Positions 56,701 to 60,239 of a stretch of 64,000 nucleotides of DNA are shown piece by piece; within the stretch, counting starts at the first letter, position 1, and each line of letters opens with the position of its first letter. The DNA comes from Ashinkailepas kermadecensis. Its lineage: Eukaryota > Arthropoda > Thecostraca > Neolepadidae. The notes beneath the pieces are model-generated. The model did no database searches, was not told where the DNA came from, and saw nothing but the letters and a program-made list of their open reading frames with translations. A program made the position numbers and the translations under genes. Location: assembly GCA_034440615.1 (NCBI GenBank), contig JAOTOM010004306.1:124001-188000 (forward strand). Direction: 5' to 3'.

Positions 56701-56973
56701 TTCTCGTGTCCTCAGGCGCGTGCCCATGTGCCTTGATGTGTGCTGCGCCCGGACGTTTGTGCATGCCTTGGACGTGTCGTCAGGTGTGCGGTTCTCGGCG
56801 TCGGGACGCGAGGACGTGGACGTTCGCACTCTGGGTCGCGGTCGGCCGTTCGTGGCCGAGGTGGCTGACCCGCACGTGACCCATTTGGGCGCCGAGACGC
56901 TGCTGCAACTACAGCGCGCCATCAACGCCGCCAACCCGGACATCGGCGTCCGCGACCTCCAGCTGGTCTCCAG
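8381..56973 (+). CDS. PUS10: PUS10 gene (tRNA pseudouridine synthase 10), seven exons visible, 3' end outside window
   Basis: PUS10 converts uridines 54 and 55 of tRNA to pseudouridine and has been linked to miRNA processing in animals. The visible protein follows the family order: N-terminal CxxC pair (exon A), second CxxC (exon B), the accessory THUMP-containing region (exons C-E), a conserved AGRYNKYSRTVSQTPWYVGG block spanning exons E-F, and the catalytic block GREDVDVRTLGRGRPF (exon G). Exons are 8381-8488, 15984-16103, 16675-16812, 18600-18763, about 25568-25740, 47625-47750 and 56784-56973. Phases 0,0,0,2,1,1 agree across junctions. Introns reach about 22 kb and are packed with satellites and transposons. 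The last ~170 residues of the family are not in the window. A small exon of about 18 codons is probably missing between A and B. Similarity was judged from memory of the vertebrate protein, not by a search. Confidence 0.85.
8994..9937. mobile_element. PIF/Harbinger-like non-autonomous element
   Basis: The ends are inverted repeats: GGGTCTGTTCCCGTGGCTCC at 8994 and its complement ending at 9937. The 3-bp duplication CTA occurs on both sides (8991-8993 and 9938-9940). GGTGGAGC/GTGGAGGTT motifs repeat inside both ends. The interior has a minus frame (9209-9568) of 119 codons that I do not recognise. The 3-bp duplication and GGG terminus suggest PIF/Harbinger. Confidence 0.7.
10172..11190. mobile_element. 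AGGTCA-rich inverted-repeat element, copy 1
   Basis: Ends share CGCACGTCCGG/CATGTCCGG followed by a long G run and CAGATNTCTGCCCCC in inverted orientation. The interior contains at least ten TGACCT/AGGTCA words, several as inverted pairs such as TGACCTGAGGTCA. No coding capacity is visible. Confidence 0.6.
11647..11680. other. Perfect 34-bp palindrome
   Basis: GGCAGACAACTTGAAAT is followed at once by its exact reverse complement, with no spacer. Flanks CGACGGC/CCGACGTCG keep some symmetry. Confidence 0.95.
12737..13863 (+). pseudogene. Penelope-like element remnant with inverted terminal repeats
   Basis: From about 12910 to 13140 a frame reads GFLTLPYIDENVLCKVKEIV, IAWKNSSKLRNSLIHSAFTK and CPGGQRCHTC. 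This is the linker region between reverse transcriptase and GIY-YIG endonuclease of Penelope-like elements. The endonuclease follows with VYKMFCKLCRTTCIGERKRP and RFNEHILDML, then a C-terminal AESLLIKEHKPDLNSNT, ending near 13422. Stops and frameshifts interrupt it and the RT is absent. A repeat of about 60 bp (ATCATACGATGACCTTTCC ... AAAGTTACTTTGC) occurs at 12743-12801 and inverted at 13801-13857. Confidence 0.8.
14010..14495. mobile_element. Foldback MITE with ~100-bp arms
   Basis: The left arm (CAATAGC...CAGCTGCTGGGGTGTCG, TTTAGCTACATATATGA, GCCAATTACAGTGC) is mirrored at about 14378-14495. The spacer is about 240 bp. No clear target duplication was found. Confidence 0.7.
14888..15300. 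repeat. 21-bp minisatellite
   Basis: The unit GTGAGTCGACACTGTCAAGCA occurs about 15 times, perfect at first and broken up after 15150. The 21-bp period gives open frames on both strands that are not genes. Confidence 0.95.
15984..16103 (+). CDS. PUS10: PUS10 exon B: second zinc CxxC
   Basis: The exon is 40 codons, phase 0 at both ends, with acceptor CTATTTTCTTCAG and donor GTAAGC. It encodes a basic PPQKKVKLDL stretch followed by CVYCFGVL. This matches the linker and second CxxC of PUS10 in order and spacing. Relative to vertebrate PUS10, about 18 residues are missing between exon A and this exon, so a small phase-0 exon probably sits unrecognised in 8489-15983. Confidence 0.75.
16375..16672. 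repeat. ~30-bp minisatellite abutting PUS10 exon C
   Basis: The unit GACAGGCGTGACGTTGTTGA with CCCGGACGT/CCCGGGCAT alternates about eight times, followed by CGGTCGTGTGA triplets that run into the exon C acceptor. Confidence 0.85.
16675..16812 (+). CDS. PUS10: PUS10 exon C (accessory domain)
   Basis: This is 46 codons beginning AVATLVATPYDDPVF, after an acceptor GGTGACCGGCAG that directly abuts a GTGACAGGCGTGACG minisatellite. The reading frame stays open past the exon to about 16891. Two donors keep phase 0: GTGGGA at 16813 and GTAGGA at 16870. I prefer the first because the distance between the conserved RDKSIYLHL segment and the LKDIWKQ segment of exon D then equals that of the vertebrate protein. 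The alternative donor would add 19 Arg/Pro-rich residues. Confidence 0.65.
17316..17522. repeat. 36-bp minisatellite
   Basis: The unit GGTATGTTGGGCACCGCACA with GACTGGGAAGTCCAAT occurs about six times in intron C-D; some copies lack two or three bases. Confidence 0.9.
17775..17995. repeat. Minisatellite of ~70 bp, three copies
   Basis: GCGCGTGCCAGGCGTTGGCC, then ACCGGCACTG, then GACCGTCATGAGACTGGTCC and GGTCTGTCGCCA recur three times with indels. Confidence 0.8.
18600..18763 (+). CDS. PUS10: PUS10 exon D (accessory domain)
   Basis: The acceptor is AACCAACCAACCAG and the donor is GTGAGT after 18763. The exon starts in phase 0 (VRFAYLLPLKDIWKQLI) and ends in phase 2. The product LKDIWKQLI...YFAELMVNVEM aligns with the family segment between the THUMP-like helices and the following beta strand. 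Third codon positions are strongly GC-rich, unlike the AT-rich intron around it. Confidence 0.7.
18770..21040. other. PUS10 intron D-E, first part: no gene seen
   Basis: AT-rich intron. It contains one copy (19390-19590) of a dispersed repeat also present inverted at 22447-22620, and a GTACCTA-rich stretch at 20160-20310. No convincing coding frame. Confidence 0.6.
19390..19590 (+). repeat. Dispersed repeat, copy 1
   Basis: CTGAGTCCAAATA, GCTTTGCCCGACCACCC and ATATCACTTGCATGGT match, in reverse complement, the segment 22447-22620. A C11A9 run interrupts this copy. Confidence 0.7.
21040..21430 (+). pseudogene. LINE endonuclease fragment
   Basis: A plus frame at 21235-21420 reads FNVFINQLNHKWSLICIYETWLSKENEHKFNLDD ... 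GGGSAVYS. The ETWLS and GGG motifs are typical of the apurinic endonuclease of CR1/L2-type LINEs. It ends abruptly at the TGTGCG microsatellite. Confidence 0.7.
21440..21645. repeat. (TGTGCG)n and GAGAGACG-rich low complexity
   Basis: A hexamer TGTGCG run (21447-21518) is followed by purine-rich GAGACGGAGA repeats to 21636. Confidence 0.95.
21691..21786. repeat. 48-bp direct duplication
   Basis: CAAGATAGCCAAGCCATCAA and the following 28 bases are repeated exactly once in tandem. Confidence 0.95.
22447..22620 (-). repeat. Dispersed repeat, copy 2 (inverted)
   Basis: The reverse complement matches the repeat at 19390-19590 through TTTGCGTGCCCACCC and ACTATCACTTGCATGGT. Confidence 0.7.
22985..23060. 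repeat. (ATCACT)n low complexity
   Basis: ACTATCATCACTATC repeats; read on the minus strand it gives an Asp/Ser run that is not evidence of a gene. Confidence 0.9.
23255..23470 (+). repeat. Dispersed repeat pair, copy 1
   Basis: GGAATATACCACTTCTTGAA through AGGTATCTCTGAAAACCAACG corresponds to 25052-25370 with indels. It is probably an old transposon. Confidence 0.6.
23703..23779. repeat. (TA)n microsatellite
   Basis: About 38 TA units, uninterrupted. Confidence 1.
24359..24411 (+). mobile_element. Short retroposed tail, copy C
   Basis: This 53-bp insert is flanked by perfect 16-bp duplications CATGACCAGGTTTGGA at 24343-24358 and 24412-24427. It contains GGGCGCTGTATGACC, then GATGCGCCCCTAAGCCC and AACCAAC. 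It landed across the left end of a hAT-like MITE. Confidence 0.95.
24418..24770. mobile_element. hAT-like MITE, copy 1 (with nested insert)
   Basis: Ends CAGGTTTGGA and TCCAGCCCTG; interior motifs (CCTGGATTTTGACATCCAGAA, GATATTCACTGGAAATGCGCACTGA) match the copy at 48245-48511. The original 8-bp duplication is GTCATGAC (left, 24341-24348) and GTCATGCC (right, 24771-24778). Copy D of the short tail is nested inside. Confidence 0.8.
24497..24555 (+). mobile_element. Short retroposed tail, copy D
   Basis: This 59-bp insert is flanked by perfect 13-bp duplications CAAAATCATCCTC at 24484-24496 and 24556-24568. It reads GGGCGCGAATGATC ... GAAGCGCCCTAAAGCCC then AAAT(AACT)n. Confidence 0.95.
25052..25400 (+). 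repeat. Dispersed repeat pair, copy 2
   Basis: GGTGGAGTATACCACCTTCT through GTATGAAAAACGAAAAAG matches 23255-23470. Confidence 0.55.
25568..25740 (+). CDS. PUS10: PUS10 exon E, 5' boundary uncertain
   Basis: The donor is firm: CTTCCTGGCAG then GTGCGG, phase 1, so the terminal Gly codon is completed by exon F. The open frame reaches back to 25542, and its TTRMYVASQKL start resembles a conserved FTRM motif of the family. No in-frame AG acceptor lies just before that motif. The nearest canonical acceptor, GTATGTCGCCAG before 25568, fits the phase left by exon D but would drop the TRM motif and about 35 family residues. A missing small exon, a non-canonical acceptor or a sequence error are the options. 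Confidence 0.65.
26001..26155 (+). mobile_element. tRNA-derived SINE
   Basis: This 155-bp insert is flanked by perfect 11-bp duplications ATTGGCGGTTA at 25990-26000 and 26156-26166. Its head has a B box GTGTTCGAGTCCT and an upstream AGACTAGAGGTAGGG A-box-like segment with a plausible stem between them. The rest is unrelated body with no poly(A). The parent tRNA was not assigned. Confidence 0.8.
26167..28180. other. PUS10 intron E-F, no gene seen
   Basis: AT-rich intron with CGTGACCTAAGATCACGTGA near 27645 and duplicated ACAAGGATGTCC/AATCCTTG words. No supported feature. Confidence 0.5.
28180..28900 (+). pseudogene. Remnant of an uncharacterised CxxC-rich, possibly transposon-borne protein
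   Basis: A plus-strand reading recovers LKYCRQQWDALGVHVHLSKPKMLMFALGLPGLKFRDVLDHHVC, then NRDCMIHNCEDCPGEDEL at about 28490-28690. An earlier piece (CLCDQCSLLTPADR) lies at 28200. The order VCxxxNxxCMxxxCxxCPG is one I associate with a widespread uncharacterised invertebrate family, but I cannot give it a function. The frame is broken after CPGEDELSE. It lies in the large PUS10 intron. Confidence 0.45.
29905..31200. repeat. 20-bp minisatellite with 422-bp higher-order duplication
   Basis: The unit GTCCGTCACTGTCACGTCTG recurs about 64 times with T/C variants. An almost identical 422-bp block begins near 30147 and again near 30569; both start with a unit extended by GTGTCA. Long open frames through the array are artefacts of its composition. 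Confidence 0.95.
31210..32172. other. PUS10 intron E-F, no gene seen
   Basis: Contains a hairpin GCGTCCCTGTGAGGGACGC near 31874 and otherwise nothing I can support. Confidence 0.5.
32173..32335 (+). repeat. 5' LTR
   Basis: 163 bp, TG...CA ends, with AATAAA at about 32295 as a possible polyadenylation signal. Differs from the 3' LTR at one A/G and an adjacent TA/CC change. Confidence 0.95.
32419..33435 (+). CDS. gag: Retrotransposon Gag
   Basis: The ATG at 32419 follows the 5' LTR and an ~80-base leader. Residues about 1-180 form a capsid-like retrotransposon Gag domain (KRRAIFLNVVGASTFSLVEDL, YKDLIKLLCDHFEP, SVPVYVARLRKLATSC). Near the C-terminus are two zinc knuckles. The first, CARCHSRRHSPSAC, keeps the CX2CX4HX4C pattern. 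The second, CFRSGGEGHIRRAC, has Ser in place of the second Cys. The frame ends at TAA 33433-33435, overlapping the protease frame. Confidence 0.9.
   Translation: MAFIDKAPEFDVLVERFGIYSRRIEQFFVANGINDDQVEKRRAIFLNVVGASTFSLVEDLIAPKSVHEVSYKDLIKLLCDHFEPADSSIVARFRFNSCIRERGESVPVYVARLRKLATSCKYEPSILEEMLRDRLVCGIQNQPLQTRLLSEPGLTLKSANTIAQAHESAAASAAELCGKSAVCDVIGRLSGRESIAVPTGGDVIQSVDSGSRPFQPRPGVGRVVEQRAPWQSWGGVIDRAPRHSGPAFLDRCARCHSRRHSPSACPFKACRCFRSGGEGHIRRACRAAVQAQEICHVSGETVDNSAMELTSSENRHCDGERQSYDLFRSHSQFSGGWT
33353..33568 (+). CDS. Retrotransposon protease, N-terminal part
   Basis: Frame +1 relative to Gag. It contains PLMVEVSLDGRDACMEVDTGAAVSV with the aspartic protease DTG at 33491. The rest of the protease (LPLIVVKGEGPMLFGRNWLSHL) is in the pol frame. 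The switch falls in a TG-repeat at 33510-33520, so this copy is probably broken there by a dinucleotide slip. Gag-to-protease expression would need a +1 (or -2) shift in the overlap. Confidence 0.8.
   Translation: MRIAIVTVSDNHTICFDRIRSSLGGGRKPPLMVEVSLDGRDACMEVDTGAAVSVCVLSRSCCVCGLLIHLN
33514..36525 (+). CDS. pol: Retrotransposon Pol (protease end, RT, RNase H, integrase)
   Basis: One open frame of 1003 codons. Domains in order: end of protease with GRNWL near residue 70; reverse transcriptase with FSKIDLKSAYNQL and catalytic FQDD (Asp 276-277, VFQDDIVV); RNase H with DASPVG, DREGLAV, TDHKPL and HCDALSRLP supplying the acidic residues; integrase zinc finger HDGH ... CEVC; integrase core with HVDYCG, VSDGAQ and SERSVQ, the last two acidic residues 35 apart (D,D35E). 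A C-terminal basic/SH3-like region follows. All catalytic residues are present. The first codon here is GTG, so this is not a natural start; translation would come from the Gag frames. Confidence 0.95.
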   Translation: MCSEQELLRLWAPDTPELIPCDSRLRTYSGEVLPVCGQIVVAVKYGDQCGQLPLIVVKGEGPMLFGRNWLSHLRLDWPSICHLSGKGGLSETLREFAEVFEDGLDRYNGEQVRISVDPDVQPRFFKARQVPLAYREQVDAQLDEQIKEGLWEPVTHSRWAAPLVVVPRADRTVRICGDYRLTVNKAAPVEQYPLPRVEELTLKLVGSKVFSKIDLKSAYNQLVVEDGSREYLTVNTHRGLLRPTRLSFGYSSAPSLFQRTMDTLLAGIPGVCVFQDDIVVAGNSAESHLQALREVLRRLKEAGLRVNKQKCKFAVESVTYLGHKVSGSGIETTVEKVGAIVGAPTPSNVAELRSWLGLINFYSKFLSGLSTRLAPLYTLLKRGQAWKWTQAEHQAFCEAKHLLKSPPVLAHFDPNRPVVLACDASPVGIGCVLSQRFQHGEQPVAYYSRSLNDTERRYSQTDREGLAVLTGVKHFHYYVAGRTFTIRTDHKPLLGLLGENKPLPLMASPRVVRWALMLSAYDYRLEYVPAAKQAHCDALSRLPLRHTVDCAISPPPAETIHLMEFLDSTPVTADQISLWTARDSVLSQVTKYVREGWPTSVLLGPEFAPYKTRISELSVQDGCLLWGSRVVIPPQGRPQILRLLHDGHCGESRTTSFARMYVWWPKLDDDISKVTKLCEVCQEHKASAPEVPIHPWVWPAKAWQRVHVDYCGPIDGWMFLVITDAHSKWMDIYPSRTATSLGTMELLRASFASWGVPTFLVSDGAQCFMSGEFQTFCRKNGITHLTSPPLSPKSNGLSERSVQTFKSSYRKQTSGSPQTKVSRFLFRYRATPHSTTSVSPAELFLGRPMRTPLDVVKPDLERKVRIQQEKQKCVRDRGTRDRSVEVGQPVYVSAVDRIRGGEGRRWLAGHVTAKSGLKITVRLQDGRVIQRHLDQVRPRPTCTASGSAPSSPLPSAVTTVPLFVPFVPPVALATTTVPVEVCTPRTQAHLGAPGLMIYVSDKR
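36694..36856 (+). repeat. 3' LTR
   Basis: 163 bp, about 98% identical to the 5' LTR. Confidence 0.95.
37227..37271 (+). mobile_element. Short retroposed tail, copy E
   Basis: CATGACCGACGCAGTCGATG then CGCCCTTAAACTCCAATAACC matches the family. The 5' stem arm is missing and no clear target duplication is seen, so the ends are approximate. Confidence 0.65.
37403..38235 (-). pseudogene. Decayed LINE reverse transcriptase fragment
   Basis: Minus-strand pieces read SRVPEGSLLASV, LFVLFVNDLRPGIDSECPIF, then THDVNMLRR where FADD is expected, and LGSKLTFAQHVQRT. These are in order for a CR1/Jockey-like RT, but with several frame breaks and a lost catalytic Asp. Confidence 0.65.
38235..38350 (-). mobile_element. 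tRNA-like SINE fragment
   Basis: On the minus strand GGGATTCGATCCCTG is a strong B box, preceded by TGGCTCCTGACAGTCATGCG and CTTCAAACC. No target duplication found. Confidence 0.5.
38390..38720. repeat. Degenerate ~36-bp minisatellite
   Basis: GTAGCCTGGGTGGCCTCACC with ACGCTCCT or similar recurs about nine times. Its GGTGGCCTCACC core resembles the 27-bp unit at 39.6 kb. Confidence 0.85.
39640..40704. repeat. 27-bp minisatellite, left half
   Basis: The unit TGTAGCGGCTCGGTGTGGCC plus TCACCAG (or TCATCAG, or TATCATCAG) occurs about 39 times. It stops at CCAGTG at 40704, where the 3.0-kb transposon begins. Confidence 0.95.
41272..42889 (-). pseudogene. Decayed DDE transposase, RAG1/Transib-like
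   Basis: Minus-strand pieces in order: an N-terminal frame (42416-42889) ending GRPGRIYDQLSARSQRRA; VSADLSVHGYRMVRRVM with KVHEAKVECYP (41964-42290); LLDHT/FLDHTPQRLVACL; KWEFHEATWQVVYKQ; PTPSSIRFCRPLRVQYKRET; MIHSKVVDALTNTGSSSMTC; LSTMHAWTPCFECLLHISYR; RKELHQQFLERLGLVVDQP. I associate this layout with an uncharacterised metazoan transposase family whose last blocks parallel the RAG1 core helix holding its catalytic Glu. The Glu (CFECLLH) is present; the expected Asp of the KWxFDG-type motif reads His. At least three frame changes and a stop mean it is inactive. Confidence 0.65.
42897..43660. other. Transposon 5' non-coding part
   Basis: Between the transposase start and the right terminal repeat. 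It holds a duplicated GGCTTCCCCGTGCCGGCCAC (43072 and 43117) and AT-rich sequence. Confidence 0.6.
43705..44420. repeat. 27-bp minisatellite, right half
   Basis: Same unit and same orientation as 39640-40704, about 26 copies, with GTTGCGG and GTAGTGG variants. Confidence 0.95.
44640..44930. mobile_element. hAT-like MITE, copy with CAGGGGCGGATCC ends
   Basis: Ends CAGGGGCGGATCCAGGG and TGTATCCATCCCTG; flanking 8-bp duplication ATGGCGAC / GTGGCGAC (7 of 8). The interior is G- and purine-rich without coding capacity. Confidence 0.8.
45060..45560 (+). pseudogene. Faint reverse transcriptase fragment
   Basis: The plus strand reads VVLYADYIKLC, then near 45205 SLGVIFDKSIIWYAHITLVI, in the order of a LINE RT YADD and downstream LGV motif. 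It is badly degraded. Confidence 0.4.
45598..45835. repeat. ~72-bp minisatellite, three copies
   Basis: GGCAGGACACTCAGTTGGGT, GCCACTCGAGAATGGCC and GGTCGTGTATTTTAATC recur three times. Confidence 0.9.
46218..46246. repeat. (GTAT)n microsatellite
   Basis: About seven GTAT units. Confidence 0.95.
46457..47677 (+). repeat. 84-bp minisatellite made from the PUS10 exon F acceptor (14 copies)
   Basis: The unit is 31 bases of intron (TGAGTGATGTGCGCTGTACG then TTCGCCGGCAG) plus the first 53 bases of exon F. I count 14 copies of CCGGCAGGTCGCTACAAC; copy 8 lacks one base. Longer spacers with GGGAGTGGCATGTAAC at about 46441, 46708 and 47577 show block-wise duplication that included flanking intron. 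Copies are almost identical, varying mainly at GCCG/GCTG before TACGTT. Because 84 is a multiple of three, long spurious frames run through the array. Confidence 0.95.
47625..47750 (+). CDS. PUS10: PUS10 exon F (conserved RYNKYSR block)
   Basis: It begins in phase 1 after TTCGCCGGCAG and ends in phase 1 before GTAGGT. It encodes RYNKYSRTVSQTPWYVGGGRRTQSSLQEMITNPLVAHVQAS, a segment very close to vertebrate PUS10 just before the catalytic motif. Its first 53 bases plus 31 bases of upstream intron form the unit of the 84-bp array at 46457-47677. Only this last copy continues into the rest of the exon. In the other copies the same frame meets TGA directly after YVG. Confidence 0.85.
47757..48610. 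repeat. 14-bp minisatellite directly after PUS10 exon F
   Basis: The unit CTGACGCTACACTG repeats from six bases after the donor to 48190, with TGATGATACA and TGATGCTACA variants, then again at 48512-48610 after an inserted MITE. Confidence 0.95.
48245..48511. mobile_element. hAT-like MITE, copy 2
   Basis: 267 bp, ends CAGGGTTGGA and TCCAACCCTG, flanked by CTGCTGAC on both sides (48237-48244 and 48512-48519). Because the target array itself contains that word, the 8-bp duplication is consistent but not independent proof. Related to 24418-24770. Confidence 0.85.
48612..49676. other. PUS10 intron F-G, no gene seen
   Basis: Includes a duplicated CTGAGTACTTACCAGAACAG near 48620 (also at 48196) and unremarkable sequence. 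Confidence 0.5.
49687..49713 (+). mobile_element. Short retroposed tail, copy F (27 bp)
   Basis: Only the last 27 bases of the family (TCCAAAGCCCAAATAACTAA then CTAACTA) lie between perfect 10-bp duplications AGCGCGCTGG at 49677-49686 and 49714-49723. Confidence 0.9.
49730..51415. other. PUS10 intron F-G, no gene seen
   Basis: Contains a G17 run near 50230 and a GC-rich CAGACGCAGACGGACG stretch near 50525. No supported gene. Confidence 0.5.
51420..51840. repeat. ~28-bp minisatellite
   Basis: CCTCCGGCGAGGACGGGCGG followed by GTAGCTGT or ATGTAACCGT repeats about 14 times, producing Arg/Pro-rich false frames on both strands. Confidence 0.95.
52790..53720. mobile_element. AGGTCA-rich inverted-repeat element, copy 2
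   Basis: Ends GCGCACTGGAGGGGGGGGG and, inverted, GCGCGCTGGAGGAGGGGG lie near 52798 and 53715, each followed inward by GGATTCCGCCC/CGAAATCCGCCC. The interior has repeated TGACCT/AGGTCA words. Similar in style to 10172-11190 but not clearly the same family. Confidence 0.55.
54010..56015. repeat. 38-bp minisatellite
   Basis: The unit GGGTTAATGCGACTGGTCGG then TACTGGCCGACACGGGGC repeats about 50 times. Between about 54350 and 55080 it is full of single-base losses and collapsed words, unlike both flanks. Confidence 0.95.
56500..56783 (+). repeat. Degenerate repeat ending at the PUS10 exon G acceptor
   Basis: About four imperfect copies share GGTGTCGTCAGGTGGTTTT, CGTGTCCTCAGGCGTGTGTC and CCCGGACGTG motifs. 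The real acceptor GTGTCGTCAG followed by GTGTGCGG has the same form, so several acceptor-like TCAG sites precede the true exon. Confidence 0.75.
56784..56973 (+). CDS. PUS10: PUS10 exon G (catalytic aspartate)
   Basis: Acceptor GGACGTGTCGTCAG, donor GTACGT; phase 1 in, phase 2 out, splitting an Arg codon as expected from the family. It encodes RFSASGREDVDVRTLGRGRPFVAE...NPDIGVRDLQLVSR. The aspartate in GREDVDVRTLG corresponds to the catalytic Asp of the pseudouridine synthase fold, so the gene looks functional here. No later PUS10 exon is seen between 56974 and 64000. The acceptor lies at the end of a degenerate TCAGGTG-rich repeat. Confidence 0.85.
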
Positions 56974-57600
56974 GTACGTGGTGTCGGGTGCCAGTGTTCT
57001 CAAATTGCGTTTGAGTTAGGTGTCAGGTGGCAGATGGAGAAGCAAGTCATCGATGGGAATGTGCATGAACGTTGGTGATCAAAATGAACGTACAACGCAA
57101 TATGCGGTCAGCCTCTCTGGTTGCTTTATATTTATGCCGATCAGGTAAATTTTCCATGGTAAAATGCACCAAGTTCATAGAAATCGGTATCACATGGTGA
57201 AATATATAATTATCTGAAGACTTATCCAATATGTTGATGAATCAAGCATGGATGCCAGTTTATGAAACATTTCGTGGTGCAAACACTGGAATAGGGCTAG
57301 TAGGCAAACTCATTAAGTGTGTCCAATAATGTTACCTGGTACATAATTGATGAAGCACATCGGCGGGGGCGAGCCAACATTGGGGGTCGAGAAAGAGATA
57401 TCGATCAACTCCAAATGAGTTCAAGTCAGTCATCGAAGTAGGAAGCTTCATCTGTCCAACTTCTTTTCGTCTCACACTGACGGCTCGGGCTATGTCCGTC
57501 AAACTAGCGACAGATTCACATTGATATTGAGATTGATATTGGCCGGAAGGGCGGACTCTTCCGATTTCCTTCAAAATTTGCACACGGGTAGAACTCGACG
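56974..57600. other. PUS10 intron after exon G, no gene seen
   Basis: No further PUS10 exon and no other supported feature. Confidence 0.5.
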
Positions 57601-58740
57601 TACTGATCATCATGAGCAAAAAAGCTAAGAGGGGCGTTCATAAACAGCTGAGATATTTAAGGTCAAAGGTCTGTCCATGAGGTCCGACCCTCCAGATTCC
57701 CTTCAAAATTGGTCCACAGATCGTACTCCATGCACTGATCATCATGAGCTAAAAGCTAAGGGGGGCGTTCATAAACAGCTGGGTTATTCGGGTCAAAACT
57801 TCTGGTGCGAATATGCAGCAATACTAAATAAGCACGAAACGAATATCAATCTGTATGTCAAGCTAGATTGATATTCGATTCTTACCAGTGGAACATCGTG
57901 AAAACCAGCATACGGTAGACCTCGGCACCCTGATTATCAGGAACACAATCAAGAAGCCGTATTACAAAACACTACAGAGATATTCGGGGTCAAAGGTCAA
58001 AGGTCATCGAGATAGGTCTCGTCTGATTTTCTTCAAAATAGATACACGAGTAGTCCTCCGTGCACTGATCATCATGAGAAAAAAAGCTAAGAGGGGCGTT
58101 CATAAACAGCTGATATATTAAATGTCAAAGGTCAGAGTCCACGAGGTCGGACTCTTCAGATTCCCTTCAAAATGGGTCCACAGATAGTACTCGATGCACT
58201 GATCATCATGAGCGAAAAAGCTATGGGAGGCGTTCATAAACAGCTGAGATATTCAAGGTCAAATGTCAAGAGTCCATGAGGTCGGACTCTTCAGATTCAC
58301 TTCAAGATTGGTCCACAGATCGTACTCCATGCACTGATCATCATGAGCTAAGAGCTAAGGGGGGTGTTCATAAACAGCTGGATTATTCGGGTCAAAACTT
58401 CTTCCGGTGCGAATATGCAGCAATAATAAATAAGCACGAAACGGATATCAATCTGTACGTCAAGCTAGATTGATATTCGATTCTTACCGGTGGAACATCG
58501 TGAAAACGAGCATTCTGGTAGAGCTCGGCACCCTGATTATCAGGAACACAATCAAGAAGCCGTATTGCAAAACACTACGAAGATATTCCGGGTCAAATGT
58601 CATCGAGATCGGACTTCATATTCCCTTCCAAATTGGTCCACAGATAGTACTCGATGCACTGATCATCATGAGCATAAAAGCTAAGACAGGCGTTAATAAA
58701 CAGCTGGATTAGTTGGGCCGAAATTTCTACCGAGGTTTAT
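57600..58740. repeat. ~140-bp repeat with ~600-bp higher-order unit
   Basis: CACTGATCATCATGAGC, GGGGCGTTCATAAACAGCTG and CTTCAAAATTGGTCCACAGA recur. A block starting near 57677 is repeated near 58276 (offset about 599) including GAATATGCAGCAATA and GATTGATATTCGATTCTTAC. A partial third copy lies near 59155-59235. Confidence 0.85.
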
Positions 58741-58744
58741 CCCA

Positions 58745-59150
58745 GTGCATATGCCGACATCGGCCCGACGTCGGCCCGATACTCGGCCCTACGTTGGGCC
58801 GATGTCGGACGCTAGCGGTCGCTGTCGGCTGGGTAGTGGAATGTCAGCTCATGCCGACATTCAGCCGACACTCAGCCGACATGTAGTCGACGTGGGGCCG
58901 ATGTCGGAAGGACGCCATGTTGCTGTCCGGACGCCAGCGGTCCGTTGTCGTCCGAGTAGTGAAATGTTGCACAGCGGCCCGGACGTCGGCTGGCAGCTAT
59001 TAATATGTCGAATTCAACCAGATATATGATATATTCCAGGCTAGTTTGCCTATGTCGGGCCGATAGCGGCCCGATGTCGGTATGCCGCTAACGAGATGCC
59101 GAGCTCGCCCCAACACATGCCGACAGCGGGCCGACATCGGCATGTTTACT
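58745..59150. repeat. CCGACATCGGCC-rich degenerate repeat
   Basis: Self-complementary words GCCGACATCGGC and GGGCCGATGTCGG recur on both strands. Confidence 0.8.
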
Positions 59151-59239
59151 GGGATGTGCAGCGATTATAAATAAGCACAAACCGAATATCAATATATTGA
59201 TATTCCATTCTTACAAGTGAACATCGTGATAATTCAAGT

Positions 59240-60100
59240 CATATTTCGTTTTAAATGTCAAGTTTCGCCGGTGCTTGGATGATTTAAAAGAACTTAAAAG
59301 AATAGCCCAAAAATAATTTGGGTGCATGGGTCCCCTGATGCTGCCATGGATTGTGGACTGTCCAGTAGGCATGTTGAGTCCCGCCCATTCCGAATGGTGG
59401 AGACTATGGCTGAGATAATTTATCTATCTCTCCCTCCCTCCGTCGATTGAAATGTGTCATTGGGAGGCGAAACTTTTTCCGTTTGGCCTTTTTCATTCGG
59501 GCTATTTCAGGCAGCTTGTCACCTCGGCATTCCGACATTTTTGACAGCTATCTTCGGCCTCCCGCTATTTTGAACAACGGTCTTCCGCTTCGCGCTGTCT
59601 CGCTCGGTAATATATTGTATGGGTTAAAGTTGGTAACCACACGTTACATGTATGCTCGATTCGCTTTGCTCCCAAGTAGATTACTACCCTGCGTAAGGTA
59701 TAACTATTTTCACAAGTGCACAAATAAGAACGAGAAGCACAGCCGAACACATTTAAGTATATGAAGAATATTGCACCAAAAAGTACCAAAAGGATACCGC
59801 CGCAACGCACCAGTCACGCGAGCTTCGTTTCGGATGAATTGCACCACTGTTAATACGAAGCGAAAGATAACAGCAATACATTAAACCCTGGACAAAAAGT
59901 AAAATTTCCGTACCTAACCATGAGTGGAACGAAATGGAACTATTCTTGGATAATCATTTGCCACTGTAATATCGTAAATTCGGCGATCAGAGGAAACTCT
60001 CGGACTGAAATGATCGTAAATCACAACAATCAACAGCACGAACCAAGCCACCGGGTGTCACACCCATTTTGGCACACCTTCCGCTTTCCGGCGTATATAG
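59240..60100. other. No gene seen
   Basis: AT-rich sequence without supported features. Confidence 0.5.
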
Positions 60101-60105
60101 ATATA

Positions 60106-60238
<133 letters not shown>

Positions 60239-60239
60239 T

